NCBI RefSeq assembly: GCF_001659685.2
Contig: NZ_LXYE02000037.1
Location: forward strand, 1 to 58,021
Direction of reading: 5' to 3'
Source of the DNA: Labilibacter marinus
Lineage (GTDB): Bacteria; Bacteroidota; Bacteroidia; Bacteroidales; Marinilabiliaceae
DNA length: 58,021 nt
A program made the translations under genes and the position numbers. The stretch's first letter is position 1. Each line of letters opens with the position of its first letter. A model generated the notes under the pieces. The model had not been told where the DNA came from. It made no database searches and was given only the letters and a program-made list of their open reading frames with translations. Positions 10,008-19,777 of this stretch are shown piece after piece.

Positions 10008-11102
10008 ATGAAGGCATATTTATGGTCGTTTTTAATATTAACATTAACACTAAGTTGTTCGGCTCCTGAACAGGTAAAAAGTGAAAAGGAAAAACTGTTT
10101 GAAACGCTACTCTCGGTTAAGGGGCATGGAATTCTTTTTGGCCATCAGGACACCTATGCTTATGGTTACACCTGGAATGATGTTGAAGGAAATTCCGACG
10201 TTAAACGTGTTACGGGCGACTATCCTGCTGTATTTGGATGGGAGCTAGGCGGTATTGAAAAAGGTGTCGTAGCCAATTTAGATACGGTTTCTTTTGATAA
10301 CATTAGAAAGTACGCCATTAAGGCCTACCACCAGGGAGGCATAAACACTTTTAGTTGGCATCCATTTTCTGTAGTAGATAGAGTTGATTCATGGAATACC
10401 GATAATAAAGTAGTCGATAAAATTATTCCTGGTGGAAGTCATCACGAGGCCTTTAAAAAAGATTTAGATGCCTTGGCTAATTTCTTGAACAGTGTGGTTA
10501 CCGAAGAAGGAATTAAGGTACCTTTTATTTTTCGTCCTTGGCACGAAATGGACGGAACTTGGTTTTGGTGGGGTGTTGAAAGTTGCACGCCAGAAGAACT
10601 TAAGGAACTTTTTCGGTTTTCGATAGATTATCTGCGGAATGAAAAAGGCGTAAATCAGATGTTAGTTGCTTATTCTCCCGATAGAAATTTTTATACACGC
10701 CAAGAATACCTGACTTGGTATCCGGGTGATGAGTATGTTGATGTAATTGGAATGGATAATTACTACGATTTATACACGGATGGTCTAGTTGGTGAAGCCA
10801 TTGATAAATTACATATCGTTATTGATTATGCCAACGAAAAAGGCAAGGTATCTGCCTTAACAGAAACAGGTTATGAAAATATACCAGATTCAACTTGGTA
10901 TACCTCTAAATTGGGGAAAGTGTTGGCTGATAAAAAGGTAGCTGAAAATATCAGTTATACTTTGGTATGGAGAAATGATCCATTAAAACATTTCTTTTTT
11001 CCTTATCCAGGACATCCTTCAGCAAAATATGCCAAGGAGTTTTTAAAAAGAGAAGAGATGTGGTTGTTAAACGATTTAACCACCTTTAAGAAGCAACAAT
11101 AA
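10008..11102 (+). CDS. GH26 endo-/exo-beta-1,4-mannanase, lipoprotein
   Basis: A 364-residue beta-mannanase of clan GH-A that cuts beta-1,4-mannan, in related loci often releasing mannobiose. The N-terminus is a lipoprotein signal with lipobox LTLSC. The acid/base is E180 in RPWHEMDGTWFWWG and the nucleophile is E286 in SALTETGY; both are intact and the catalytic domain fills almost the whole protein, so no binding module is present. The order GH26, GH130, symporter, together with the epimerase farther on, matches the mannan catabolic module described in Bacteroides fragilis, which supports mannobiose as product. The residues after the lipid-bearing Cys (SAPEQ) are not strongly acidic, so the protein may face the periplasm. 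Confidence 0.93.
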   Translation: MKAYLWSFLILTLTLSCSAPEQVKSEKEKLFETLLSVKGHGILFGHQDTYAYGYTWNDVEGNSDVKRVTGDYPAVFGWELGGIEKGVVANLDTVSFDNIRKYAIKAYHQGGINTFSWHPFSVVDRVDSWNTDNKVVDKIIPGGSHHEAFKKDLDALANFLNSVVTEEGIKVPFIFRPWHEMDGTWFWWGVESCTPEELKELFRFSIDYLRNEKGVNQMLVAYSPDRNFYTRQEYLTWYPGDEYVDVIGMDNYYDLYTDGLVGEAIDKLHIVIDYANEKGKVSALTETGYENIPDSTWYTSKLGKVLADKKVAENISYTLVWRNDPLKHFFFPYPGHPSAKYAKEFLKREEMWLLNDLTTFKKQQ

Positions 11103-11149
11103 ATCTTCATTGAATACAATAACTCCATTTTGAGAAAAAGAAGTCAGCT

Positions 11150-12340
11150 ATGAAAAATAGAATATTTGAGGAACGCTTACAAGTTTTAAAATCAAGACAT
11201 CAGAAAACGCTTTTACAAAGCAATGAAGCATTGTTTAGCGATAATGGAATTTACTGTAGATATAAAAATCCGATCCTTACGCGTGAATCTATTCCGTTGC
11301 ACTGGCGTTACGATTTAAATGAGGAAACCAACCCTTTTTTAATGGAACGAATAGGGTTTAATGCCACCTTTAATTCTGGAGCTATTAAGTTAAATGGTAA
11401 GTATTTATTGGCGGTTCGAGTAGAGGGGAATGATAGAAAATCATTTTTTGCCATTGCCGAAAGTGATAATGGAGTAGATGGTTTTAAGTTTTGGGATAAA
11501 CCAATTACTTTACCACAAACAGAGGAGCTAGATACCAACGTATATGATATGCGCTTAACCCAACACGATGATGGATGGATTTATGGTGTTTTCTGCACAG
11601 AACGTAAAGATCCGAATGCCGCAAGTGGAGATACAAGCAGTGCTGTTGCTGCAGCAGGAATTGCCCGCTCTAAAGACTTATTGAAATGGGAACGATTACC
11701 CGATTTAATTTCTACCACAGGACAACAGCGTAATGTGGTACTATTCCCTCATTTAATTGAAGGTAAATATGCTTTTTATACACGACCTCAAGATGGATTT
11801 ATAGATACTGGCAAAGGAGGCGGTGTTGGATTTGGCCTTTCTGAAACGATAGAGAAACCAGAAGTAAAAGAAGAAGTAATTGTGGATGCCAAAACCTATC
11901 ATACAATATACGAAGTAAAAAATGGTCTTGGTCCAGCGCCTATTCGCACAGATAAAGGTTGGCTGCAATTGGCACATGGTGTTCGCAATACTGCAGCAGG
12001 CTTAAGATATACTTTATACGCTTTTATCACTGATTTGGAAAAACCTTGGTTGGTAACCCATAAACCACACGGGCATTTAATAGCTCCTTTAAAAGAAGAA
12101 CGCGTTGGAGATGTGTCTAACGTAGTATTTTCGAATGGCTGGATAGCAGACGAAGATGGAAAGGTATTTATCTATTATGCTTCGTCGGATACTCGAATGC
12201 ACGTAGCTACCACAAGCATCGACCAGCTATTGGATTATTGTATTAACTCACCGCAAGACCAGTTACATTCTCATTTGAGTGTAAATACCATTAATCAATT
12301 AGTAGATAGTAATAAGCCATTTATGCATTTGCTGGATTAA
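11150..12340 (+). CDS. 4-O-beta-D-mannosyl-D-glucose phosphorylase, GH130_1
   Basis: Cytoplasmic 396-residue enzyme predicted to convert mannosyl-beta-1,4-glucose plus phosphate to alpha-mannose 1-phosphate and glucose. The sequence is a five-bladed propeller of GH130. D133 in NVYDMRL matches the catalytic aspartate of characterized mannosylglucose phosphorylases, followed by IYGVFCTERKD. There is no signal peptide. The start at 11150 lies 47 bp after the GH26 stop; the next gene begins 27 bp after its stop, so the three form an operon. Partner enzymes are the cellobiose 2-epimerase farther downstream, which supplies the substrate, and the symporter that follows. A mannooligosaccharide phosphorylase (GH130_2) is the alternative, but length and context favour GH130_1. 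Confidence 0.9.
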   Translation: MKNRIFEERLQVLKSRHQKTLLQSNEALFSDNGIYCRYKNPILTRESIPLHWRYDLNEETNPFLMERIGFNATFNSGAIKLNGKYLLAVRVEGNDRKSFFAIAESDNGVDGFKFWDKPITLPQTEELDTNVYDMRLTQHDDGWIYGVFCTERKDPNAASGDTSSAVAAAGIARSKDLLKWERLPDLISTTGQQRNVVLFPHLIEGKYAFYTRPQDGFIDTGKGGGVGFGLSETIEKPEVKEEVIVDAKTYHTIYEVKNGLGPAPIRTDKGWLQLAHGVRNTAAGLRYTLYAFITDLEKPWLVTHKPHGHLIAPLKEERVGDVSNVVFSNGWIADEDGKVFIYYASSDTRMHVATTSIDQLLDYCINSPQDQLHSHLSVNTINQLVDSNKPFMHLLD

Positions 12341-12367
12341 ATAAATCCAGACTCGACAGACAAGTTT

Positions 12368-13741
12368 ATGAACGATAAAGTTTCTATAAAAGAAAAGATA
12401 GGTTACGGATTTGGGGATGCTGCGTCATCCATGTTTTGGAAGATATTTTCCATATTTTTACCCATTTTTTATACCGATGTATTTGGAATTTCAGCTGCTG
12501 CAGTAGGAACCATGCTATTGGTTACGCGTATTTGGGATACGGCCAATGATCCTATTATGGGCATCATCTGCGATAGAACAGATACAAAATGGGGTAAATT
12601 TAGGCCGTATTTACTTTGGATAGCCATACCCTTTGGAATTATAGGAGTGTTGATGTTTACAACACCAAACCTAAGTTTGTCTGGTAAAATAATATATGCC
12701 TATGTCACCTATACCTTAATGATGATGGCTTATACCGCCATTAATGTACCTTATGCAAGCTTACTCGGGGTGATGTCCTCAAAATCAAATGATAGAACCT
12801 CCTTTGCTTCTTATCGAATGATTTTTGCGTTTGCAGGTAGCATTTTGGTCGTTAGTATTTATCAACCCTTGGTAGATTGGTTTAAAGGTAGTTTTAGTGA
12901 AGCTTCTTCGTATCAATTTACCATGATAATTGTGGGAATTATAGCAGTCATCTTTTTTATTCTCACCTTTTTATGGACTAGAGAGCGCATCACTCCCCCT
13001 AAAGAGCAAAAAAATAACTTAAAGGAAGATATTAAAAATCTCGCAGGTAATATTCCATGGTTTATACTTTTAGGAGCAGGAGTGGCTACCTTAATATTCA
13101 ATTCCGTTCGTGATGGGGTAGCACTGTATTATTTCAAATACTATGTGATGGATGATGCTGCCATAACCCTTTCCTTTACCACCTTAAGTTATAGTACTGC
13201 TTTTCTGTTTTTAGGACAAACAACCAATATGTTAGGCGTAATAATGGCTCAACCTGTATCTAAGTTTTTGGGTAAGCGAAAAACTTTTATGTACGCCATG
13301 TTTTTAGCAGCCATATTCAGTTGTTTATTTTATTATGCCAATCATGATGATATATGGTTAATATATTCCCTACAAGCTTTAATCAGTTTTTGTGCTGGTA
13401 TTATTTTTCCATTATTGTGGTCAATGTATGCTGATGCAGCCGATTACTCGCAATGGAAAACAGGAAGAAGAGCTACAGGCCTTGTTTTTTCAGCATCTAG
13501 CATGTCGCAAAAGTTAGGGTGGACCATTGGAGGTTCAATAACACTATGGTTACTTTCTTTTTATGGTTTTCAGGCCAATGTGGAACAATCGCCAGAAACC
13601 ATTAAAGGAATAAAATATATGATGAGTTATGTGCCTGGAGTGGCTGCATTAATCTCTGGATTAACCATCATGTTTTATCAATTAAGCGATAAAAAAATGG
13701 TAAAAATAATGGCCGATTTAGAAGCTAGAAGACAAGAATAA
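12368..13741 (+). CDS. GPH-family sugar:cation symporter (MFS)
   Basis: Inner-membrane transporter of 457 residues with about 12 hydrophobic helices. The start of the protein (IGYGFGDAASSMFWK) and the loop RIWDTANDPIMGIICDRTD are hallmarks of the glycoside-pentoside-hexuronide/melibiose family, which imports sugars with Na+ or H+. It sits 27 bp after the GH130 gene and 16 bp before the mannosidase ATG, so mannobiose or related disaccharides (including cellobiose) are the likely cargo, which fits cytoplasmic epimerization and phosphorolysis. Specificity is inferred from neighbours only. Confidence 0.9.
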   Translation: MNDKVSIKEKIGYGFGDAASSMFWKIFSIFLPIFYTDVFGISAAAVGTMLLVTRIWDTANDPIMGIICDRTDTKWGKFRPYLLWIAIPFGIIGVLMFTTPNLSLSGKIIYAYVTYTLMMMAYTAINVPYASLLGVMSSKSNDRTSFASYRMIFAFAGSILVVSIYQPLVDWFKGSFSEASSYQFTMIIVGIIAVIFFILTFLWTRERITPPKEQKNNLKEDIKNLAGNIPWFILLGAGVATLIFNSVRDGVALYYFKYYVMDDAAITLSFTTLSYSTAFLFLGQTTNMLGVIMAQPVSKFLGKRKTFMYAMFLAAIFSCLFYYANHDDIWLIYSLQALISFCAGIIFPLLWSMYADAADYSQWKTGRRATGLVFSASSMSQKLGWTIGGSITLWLLSFYGFQANVEQSPETIKGIKYMMSYVPGVAALISGLTIMFYQLSDKKMVKIMADLEARRQE

Positions 13742-13757
13742 TTTGAAAATTTATCAT

Positions 13758-16340
13758 ATGAGAAATGTTGTTTTAATCATTATAAGCAGTTTGCTGATGT
13801 TTTCATCATGTCAATCATCTAAATTAGAAAACATGACGGTAATGGAATTGAGCTCTGGTTGGAGCTATCAGGAAGTAGATGGGGAACATCAAGGTCAAGC
13901 CACTGTCCCTGGAACTATACATACCGATTTACTTAACAATAAGCAAATTGAAGATCCTTTTTACAGAACCAATGAAAAGGATTTACAATGGATAGATAAA
14001 AAAGATTGGGTATATGAAACCACCTTTGTGGTCAGCAAGGAAACTATAAAAAAAGATAGAACTGTAATTCATTTTAATGGTTTAGATACCTACGCCGATG
14101 TTTACTTGAATGGCAAGCTGATTCTGGAAGCCTTTAATATGCACAGAGAATGGACAATTGATGTGAAGAAACAGCTAAAGGTTGGGCGAAATAATTTAAA
14201 GGTATATTTCCATTCGCCCATAAAAAAGGGACTTGAATTATATGATGCTTCTCCTTATTCATACCCTGCCAATAACGACCAATCTGAAAATGGAGATTTA
14301 AAAGATAAGAAGGTATCGGTTTTTACCCGTAAAGCTGGTTATCATTACGGTTGGGACTGGGGTCCGCGATTTGTTACTTCCGGAATTTGGCGAAGCATAG
14401 AATTAAGAAGTTGGAATCATCTAAATATAGAATCGGTTTACATTAAACAGCCTGAAGTAAACGCCGCATTGGCAAAACTAGAGGCTGATATACTTATAGA
14501 AGCGCAAGATCTAATAAATGCAGAGGTTATTATTTCCTATGCAGCAGGACAAACTGTAGCTGCAAACAAAACAGTAGTTCTTAAAAAAGGTCATAATCGT
14601 GTTTCAATTCCGTTTGAAATAGCAAATCCTAAACTTTGGTGGAGCCAAGGTTTAGGAGCTCCTAATATGTACGATTTTAATGTACAGGTAGTCGTGCAGG
14701 GGAGTGCTATTTCAAATAAAATTATTTCAACAGGTTTACGCTCTGTAAAATTAGTTAGAGAAGAAGATAAAGATGGTGAATCTTTTATGTTTGAGCTAAA
14801 CGGGGTTAGAGTGTTTGCAAAAGGTGCTAATTACATTCCTAACGATAGTTTTTTACCACGCGTTAAAAAGTCAGATTACGAAAAAGTAGTGGCTGATGCT
14901 GTTAATGCAAACATGAATATGTTACGTGTTTGGGGTGGAGGTATTTATGAGGATAACTACTTCTACGAGTTATGTGATAGGAACGGTATTATGGTTTGGC
15001 AGGACTTTATGTTTGCCTGCTCCATGTACCCCGGCGATGATGCTATGCTTAAAAATATTCAGCAAGAAGCCATTGATAATGTGGTTAGGTTGCGTAACCA
15101 TCCATCTATCGTTTTATGGTGCGGGAATAACGAAATTAATACAGCCTGGCATCATTTTGGCGAAGGAGGCTGGGGCTGGAAACAACGCTATTCCAAAGAG
15201 CAGCAAGAAGAAATTCACCAAGCTTATGAATCTATTTTTCACGAGGTTCTTCCTTTGGTTGTAGGAGAATATACCGATCAGATGGATTATTGGCCATCGT
15301 CTCCACAAGCAGGTTATCAAATAGATCAACATGCCAGCGATGTTACTAAATCAGGGGATATGCATTATTGGGGCGTATGGCACGGCTTGCATCGATTTGA
15401 AGATTTTGATAAATATAAGGCGCGTTTTATGAGTGAATATGGTTTTCAATCATTCCCCAATTTTGAAACTGTAAAAACCTACACTTTGCCTGAGGATTAC
15501 GATATTGAATCAGAGGTTATGGCTGCACACCAAAGAAGTGGGATAGGTAATTTACGTATTAAAGAATATCTGAGTTGGTATTATCCTCAGCCAAAGGATT
15601 TTGAAGATTTCTTATATATGAGTCAGGTATTACAGGCGCATGGAATTAGGATGGCTGTTGAGGCACACCGCAGAGCTATGCCTTATTGTATGGGGTCCTT
15701 GTACTGGCAAATTAACGACTGTTGGCCAGTGGCTAGCTGGAGCAGTACAGATTACTATCACCAGTGGAAAGCGGCACATTATGCAGTAAAAAAGGCTTTT
15801 GAGCCGATCATGATTAGTAGTGTAAATGAAGGAAATAAAGTAAAACTATTTGTGGTTTCTGATTTACAAGAAGATAATGCTGCTGAGCTTAAAATAAAGC
15901 TGATGGACTTTGATGGAAATATTCTACATGAAGAAAATAAAGATATCATCATAAATAAAAACACAAGTACTCAATTACGTGATTTTAACATAGAAAAAAT
16001 TGCTAAATTAGATAAGAGTAATTGTGTAATGGTTATTAATGTGATCAGAAATGGAAAAGAACTGGCGTCTAAATATCATTATTTTGCTCAACCTAAAGAT
16101 CTTAATTTAAAAGAAGCAACGGTTTCTATTAAATCTGAGAAAACGGAAGATGGATATGTGCTGCATGTGTCACCTAATACCTTAGTAAGGAATTTATACC
16201 TATATGATGCGCGTGGTGGAATGATGTTAAATGATAACTACTTTGATCTTTTACCAGGGGATAAAAAAGTTATTAAGGTTATAAGTAACACAAATACAGT
16301 GGTTAGTGATAGAGTTAACTATAGGTACATAAGGCGTTAA
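13758..16340 (+). CDS. Beta-mannosidase, GH2, lipoprotein
   Basis: An 860-residue exo-beta-mannosidase predicted to release mannose from the non-reducing ends of manno-oligosaccharides. The lipoprotein signal (lipobox near FSSC) places it on a membrane facing the periplasm. The GH2 order is jelly-roll (with SGWSYQEVDGE and VPGTIHTDLL typical of mannosidases), immunoglobulin-like domain, TIM barrel, then C-terminal beta domains. The acid/base is E459 in WCGNNEIN and the nucleophile E560 in FMSEYGFQSFP. The start at 13758 is an ATG; an in-frame TTG at 13743 would only add five residues and overlaps the space just after the symporter stop. It is the last gene before the hairpin and promoter that separate the SusC group. 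Confidence 0.93.
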   Translation: MRNVVLIIISSLLMFSSCQSSKLENMTVMELSSGWSYQEVDGEHQGQATVPGTIHTDLLNNKQIEDPFYRTNEKDLQWIDKKDWVYETTFVVSKETIKKDRTVIHFNGLDTYADVYLNGKLILEAFNMHREWTIDVKKQLKVGRNNLKVYFHSPIKKGLELYDASPYSYPANNDQSENGDLKDKKVSVFTRKAGYHYGWDWGPRFVTSGIWRSIELRSWNHLNIESVYIKQPEVNAALAKLEADILIEAQDLINAEVIISYAAGQTVAANKTVVLKKGHNRVSIPFEIANPKLWWSQGLGAPNMYDFNVQVVVQGSAISNKIISTGLRSVKLVREEDKDGESFMFELNGVRVFAKGANYIPNDSFLPRVKKSDYEKVVADAVNANMNMLRVWGGGIYEDNYFYELCDRNGIMVWQDFMFACSMYPGDDAMLKNIQQEAIDNVVRLRNHPSIVLWCGNNEINTAWHHFGEGGWGWKQRYSKEQQEEIHQAYESIFHEVLPLVVGEYTDQMDYWPSSPQAGYQIDQHASDVTKSGDMHYWGVWHGLHRFEDFDKYKARFMSEYGFQSFPNFETVKTYTLPEDYDIESEVMAAHQRSGIGNLRIKEYLSWYYPQPKDFEDFLYMSQVLQAHGIRMAVEAHRRAMPYCMGSLYWQINDCWPVASWSSTDYYHQWKAAHYAVKKAFEPIMISSVNEGNKVKLFVVSDLQEDNAAELKIKLMDFDGNILHEENKDIIINKNTSTQLRDFNIEKIAKLDKSNCVMVINVIRNGKELASKYHYFAQPKDLNLKEATVSIKSEKTEDGYVLHVSPNTLVRNLYLYDARGGMMLNDNYFDLLPGDKKVIKVISNTNTVVSDRVNYRYIRR

Positions 16341-16353
16341 CAAATCATCACAC

Positions 16354-16380
16354 TTGTTAACATTAAACAATATACATTTG
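16354..16380 (+). promoter_or_regulatory. Putative promoter of the SusC/SusD group
   Basis: TTG (16354-16356), 16 bp, then TACATTTG (16373-16380), an exact TAnnTTTG box. It follows the mannosidase stop by 13 bp. Initiation a few bases after 16380 would give the susC-like gene a leader of about 160 nt that contains the hairpin at 16409-16438. Confidence 0.55.
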
Positions 16381-16408
16381 GTCTATCGTAATTTCCAATT
16401 GAACTACA

Positions 16409-16438
16409 TAAGGAGGAATTAAAGCTTGTTCCTCCTTA
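16409..16438 (+). other. Perfect 10-bp hairpin in the SusC-like leader
   Basis: TAAGGAGGAA (16409-16418) and TTCCTCCTTA (16429-16438) pair perfectly around a 10-nt loop. There is no T-run after it. It lies after the putative promoter and 112 bp before the SusC-like ATG, so it may be a leader structure. It may instead mark the 3' end of the upstream operon. Confidence 0.65.
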
Positions 16439-16549
16439 AAATATAGAGCATGATAGAGAGTAAATCAAAATCATGATTTTTTTTGTCAATTTTAGATAGT
16501 GTGAAATATACAATAAGTGAATATTATTATTTTAATTAAAACAGTTTTT

Positions 16550-19500
16550 ATGAAAACAAATCTGCGACTCTTTACCTTTATTGTCATGCTTTGTTTAACA
16601 CAAGTTATTGTGGGACAAAACAGAACAGTAAAAGGTACAGTAACGGATGATACACAGGAACCCTTACCTGGCGTATCTATTCGGATTGAAGGTACAAGTA
16701 CTGGAACCATTTCCGACATTGATGGTAATTTTAACTTAAATGTACCCGAGGGAAATGTAGTGTTACAATTCTCATTTGTTGGTTTTAAAGACCAAAGTAT
16801 TGATGTAACAAACCAATCAAATCTTAATGTAGTTTTAGAGTTTGAAACGGTTGGTATAGACGAAATTGTTGCGGTTGGTTATGGTAACATGAAAAAAAGT
16901 GACATATCTGGAGCTTCTGTTTCATTAAGTGCAGATAAACTTAAAACGGCAGGTTTGGCCAATATCGATCAAGCCTTACAAGGTAGAGCAGCTGGTGTTA
17001 CAACCGTATCTACTTCTGGGCAACCAGGTGGTGCGGTAAGTGTACGCGTCCGTGGGCAAAGTACAGTAAATGCAGGTGCTGAGCCACTTTATGTAGTCGA
17101 TGGAGTACCAATTTCTAATACTAATACAGGTGGACAAGATTTAGGTTTAGGTGGTGCATTAGGTAATTCTCCAACATCTGGGGTATCTGCTTTATCCAGC
17201 ATTAACCCGAATGACATCTTATCCATGGAAATTTTGAAAGATGCATCAGCAACTGCTATTTATGGATCTCAAGGTGCAAACGGTGTTGTTTTAATTACCA
17301 CCAAAAGGGGTAAAAAAGGGGATGCTAAATTTCATTACACAGGATCATATGGAGTACAGCGTCAGGCTACAAGTATTGATATATTAAATCTGAAAGAATT
17401 TGCAGAGTATAGCAATAGTGTTTCTGAAGAAACGAAAGGAAGAGATCAAAGAGTAGAACTACTTGATCCTTCATTATTAGGTCATGGTACAGATTGGCAA
17501 GAAGCTATCTTTCAAATAGCTCCTATTCAGCAGCACCAAATTAACGTATCTGGTGGTAGTGATAAGTTAACATACATGGTTTCTGGTGGATATATGGATC
17601 AGGATGGTACTGTAATTGGTACTGAATTTGAACGTTTCACTTTCAGAAGTAACTTGGATGCACAACTAAAACCATGGCTTAAGATGGGGGTTAATTCTAG
17701 CTTTTCTCATACGAAGGAAAGACTTGGTTTAGCTGATTCTGAGGCAGGCATTATTCGTGTAGCTTTACAAACTACTCCTGATTTACCAATTTATAATATG
17801 GATGGTACTTATGCTAGTGTATTTAGAGAAGGTCAAACGAGTCAGCCAAATGCTATTGGTATGGCCATGGATGATGATAACTTGCTAAACAGAAGTACAT
17901 TCGCAAATACCGTATTTTTTGATGCAACCATCATAAAAGATTTGGTTTTACATACTGAAGGGGCATTAAATTTAAACTATTCTAAAGGTGAGGTTTTTAG
18001 ACCAGCTATTCAATATGGTAATTGGGAGCGACCTATAAACAATATGCGTTCTCAAACTAACAAAAATACATTTTGGCAAATTAAAAACTACTTAACCTAT
18101 AAAAGAAATATTGGTAAGCATAGGGGAACAGTAATGGTTGGTCAAGAAATGTGGGAAAGTAGCTATGAGTTTCAAAGCGTATATAATACAAACCTACCAA
18201 GTAACGACATCAAGAATCCTGCTTTGGGAGATGGAGAGCCACAAATAAGTTATGGCTTCGGTAGTTCTTCTATGTCATCACTATACGGAAGGTTGACCTA
18301 TAACTACGATGATCGATATATGTTAACTTACACTTATCGTAGAGATGGCTCTTCTAATTTTGGACCAGAAAATAGATGGGCGGGATTCCATTCATTCGCA
18401 GGATCATGGCGTTTAAGCAATGAGACATTTATGGACTGGGCTAAACCAGTTTTAACCAATGCAAAAGTTCGCTTTGGTTGGGGGCAAGTTGGTAATCAAA
18501 GTATAGGTGGATATAGGTGGGGATCTAGTGTATCTAGAATGGATACAGGTCTAGGTGCAGGTTATCGCCAATCTAATATTGCCAATCCTTATATTCAATG
18601 GGAAAAACAAGAACAGTTAAATCTTGGATTAGATTTCTCGGTGTATAGTTTTGCAGATGTTGTGGTAGACTTATACAAAAAGACCTCTAAAGATATGTTA
18701 ATGCCTCTTCAGTTACCTTCTTATATGGGTACCAGAGGTAATGAATCAAGTGCATTAGCTGCTCCATGGGGTAACTATGGTGAAATTGAAAATAGAGGGT
18801 TAGAAGTTACGGTGGTTACCCATAACTTAAAAAAAGAGTTTAAATGGGATACAGACTTCCAGATTTCAATGAATCGAAATAAATTAGTTGCCTTAGATGG
18901 TACCCCATCTGCTCATATTGAAGGATACGGACAATGGAGTGATGTTGTTTCTTTAACTGAAGTAGGTGATCCATTATTTGGTTTCTATGGATATGTAACT
19001 GATGGAATTTATCAAGATTTAGATGATTTAAAGAATAGTCCTAAGCCAGACAAATATCCAAACGATGGAGAAACATTTGAATTTGGGGGAACAACTTATG
19101 TTGGTGATCAAAAATACAAGGACATTAGTGGTCCTGACGGCAAACCAGATGGTAAAATTGACTCTTTTGACCGTACTAATATAGGTTCTCCTATGCCAGA
19201 TTTTACTTTTGGTTTCAATAATACTTTTTCGTACAAAAATTTTGATTTAAGTATCTTTATTAATGGTTCATATGGAAATGATGTGATGAACTATAATGCC
19301 ATTACTTTATCTAGTATGAAAAGTATTTTTAATAACCAATTAGGTGTGGTAACGCAAAGAGCTAGATTAGTACCAATTGATGGTAATTATGACGGCGAAT
19401 GGTGGACTAATGTAAGTAATGTGAAAGTAGGCAATTCAGGAACTGAAATTCCTAGAGCTGTTGCTGCTGATCCAAATGATAACGATAGAATTTCAGATCG

Positions 19501-19765
19501 TTACATTGAAGATGGTTCATTCATTAGAATAAAAAACATCACATTTGGTTATACTATTCCTAGCCGAATTGCCAAAAAGTTACACTTAAGCAATCTTAGA
19601 GCTTATACGAGTATTGAAAATCTGGCAACGTTTACAAACTATACTGGGTTTGATCCAGAAGTAGGAGCCAGTACGCAAAGTTCTAACGGTAATGTATATG
19701 GGCTAGATAACGGACGTTATCCTGCACCTCAAGTATTTACCTTCGGTTTAAATGTTTCATTCTAA
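16550..19765 (+). CDS. SusC-like TonB-dependent outer-membrane transporter
   Basis: Outer-membrane importer of 1071 residues that, with the SusD-like lid, takes up oligosaccharides using TonB energy. Signal peptide (about 1-22, ending VG-QN), carboxypeptidase-D-like regulatory domain (KGTVTDDTQEPLPGV, about 27-105), plug domain with the SusC signature YGSQGANGVVLITTKRG (about 240-260), and a large C-terminal barrel ending in Phe (FTFGLNVSF), as usual for barrel insertion. I chose ATG 16550; the in-frame GTG at 16517 would place 11 hydrophobic residues before a good signal peptide. The SusD-like gene starts 13 bp after its stop. Glucomannan oligosaccharides are the inferred cargo. Confidence 0.97.
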   Translation: MKTNLRLFTFIVMLCLTQVIVGQNRTVKGTVTDDTQEPLPGVSIRIEGTSTGTISDIDGNFNLNVPEGNVVLQFSFVGFKDQSIDVTNQSNLNVVLEFETVGIDEIVAVGYGNMKKSDISGASVSLSADKLKTAGLANIDQALQGRAAGVTTVSTSGQPGGAVSVRVRGQSTVNAGAEPLYVVDGVPISNTNTGGQDLGLGGALGNSPTSGVSALSSINPNDILSMEILKDASATAIYGSQGANGVVLITTKRGKKGDAKFHYTGSYGVQRQATSIDILNLKEFAEYSNSVSEETKGRDQRVELLDPSLLGHGTDWQEAIFQIAPIQQHQINVSGGSDKLTYMVSGGYMDQDGTVIGTEFERFTFRSNLDAQLKPWLKMGVNSSFSHTKERLGLADSEAGIIRVALQTTPDLPIYNMDGTYASVFREGQTSQPNAIGMAMDDDNLLNRSTFANTVFFDATIIKDLVLHTEGALNLNYSKGEVFRPAIQYGNWERPINNMRSQTNKNTFWQIKNYLTYKRNIGKHRGTVMVGQEMWESSYEFQSVYNTNLPSNDIKNPALGDGEPQISYGFGSSSMSSLYGRLTYNYDDRYMLTYTYRRDGSSNFGPENRWAGFHSFAGSWRLSNETFMDWAKPVLTNAKVRFGWGQVGNQSIGGYRWGSSVSRMDTGLGAGYRQSNIANPYIQWEKQEQLNLGLDFSVYSFADVVVDLYKKTSKDMLMPLQLPSYMGTRGNESSALAAPWGNYGEIENRGLEVTVVTHNLKKEFKWDTDFQISMNRNKLVALDGTPSAHIEGYGQWSDVVSLTEVGDPLFGFYGYVTDGIYQDLDDLKNSPKPDKYPNDGETFEFGGTTYVGDQKYKDISGPDGKPDGKIDSFDRTNIGSPMPDFTFGFNNTFSYKNFDLSIFINGSYGNDVMNYNAITLSSMKSIFNNQLGVVTQRARLVPIDGNYDGEWWTNVSNVKVGNSGTEIPRAVAADPNDNDRISDRYIEDGSFIRIKNITFGYTIPSRIAKKLHLSNLRAYTSIENLATFTNYTGFDPEVGASTQSSNGNVYGLDNGRYPAPQVFTFGLNVSF

Positions 19766-19777
19766 ATTGTTGTTAAG

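Noticed and set aside
14926-15264. 112-codon ORF inside the beta-mannosidase gene
   Set aside because: Out of frame within the catalytic domain, which is intact; no family features.
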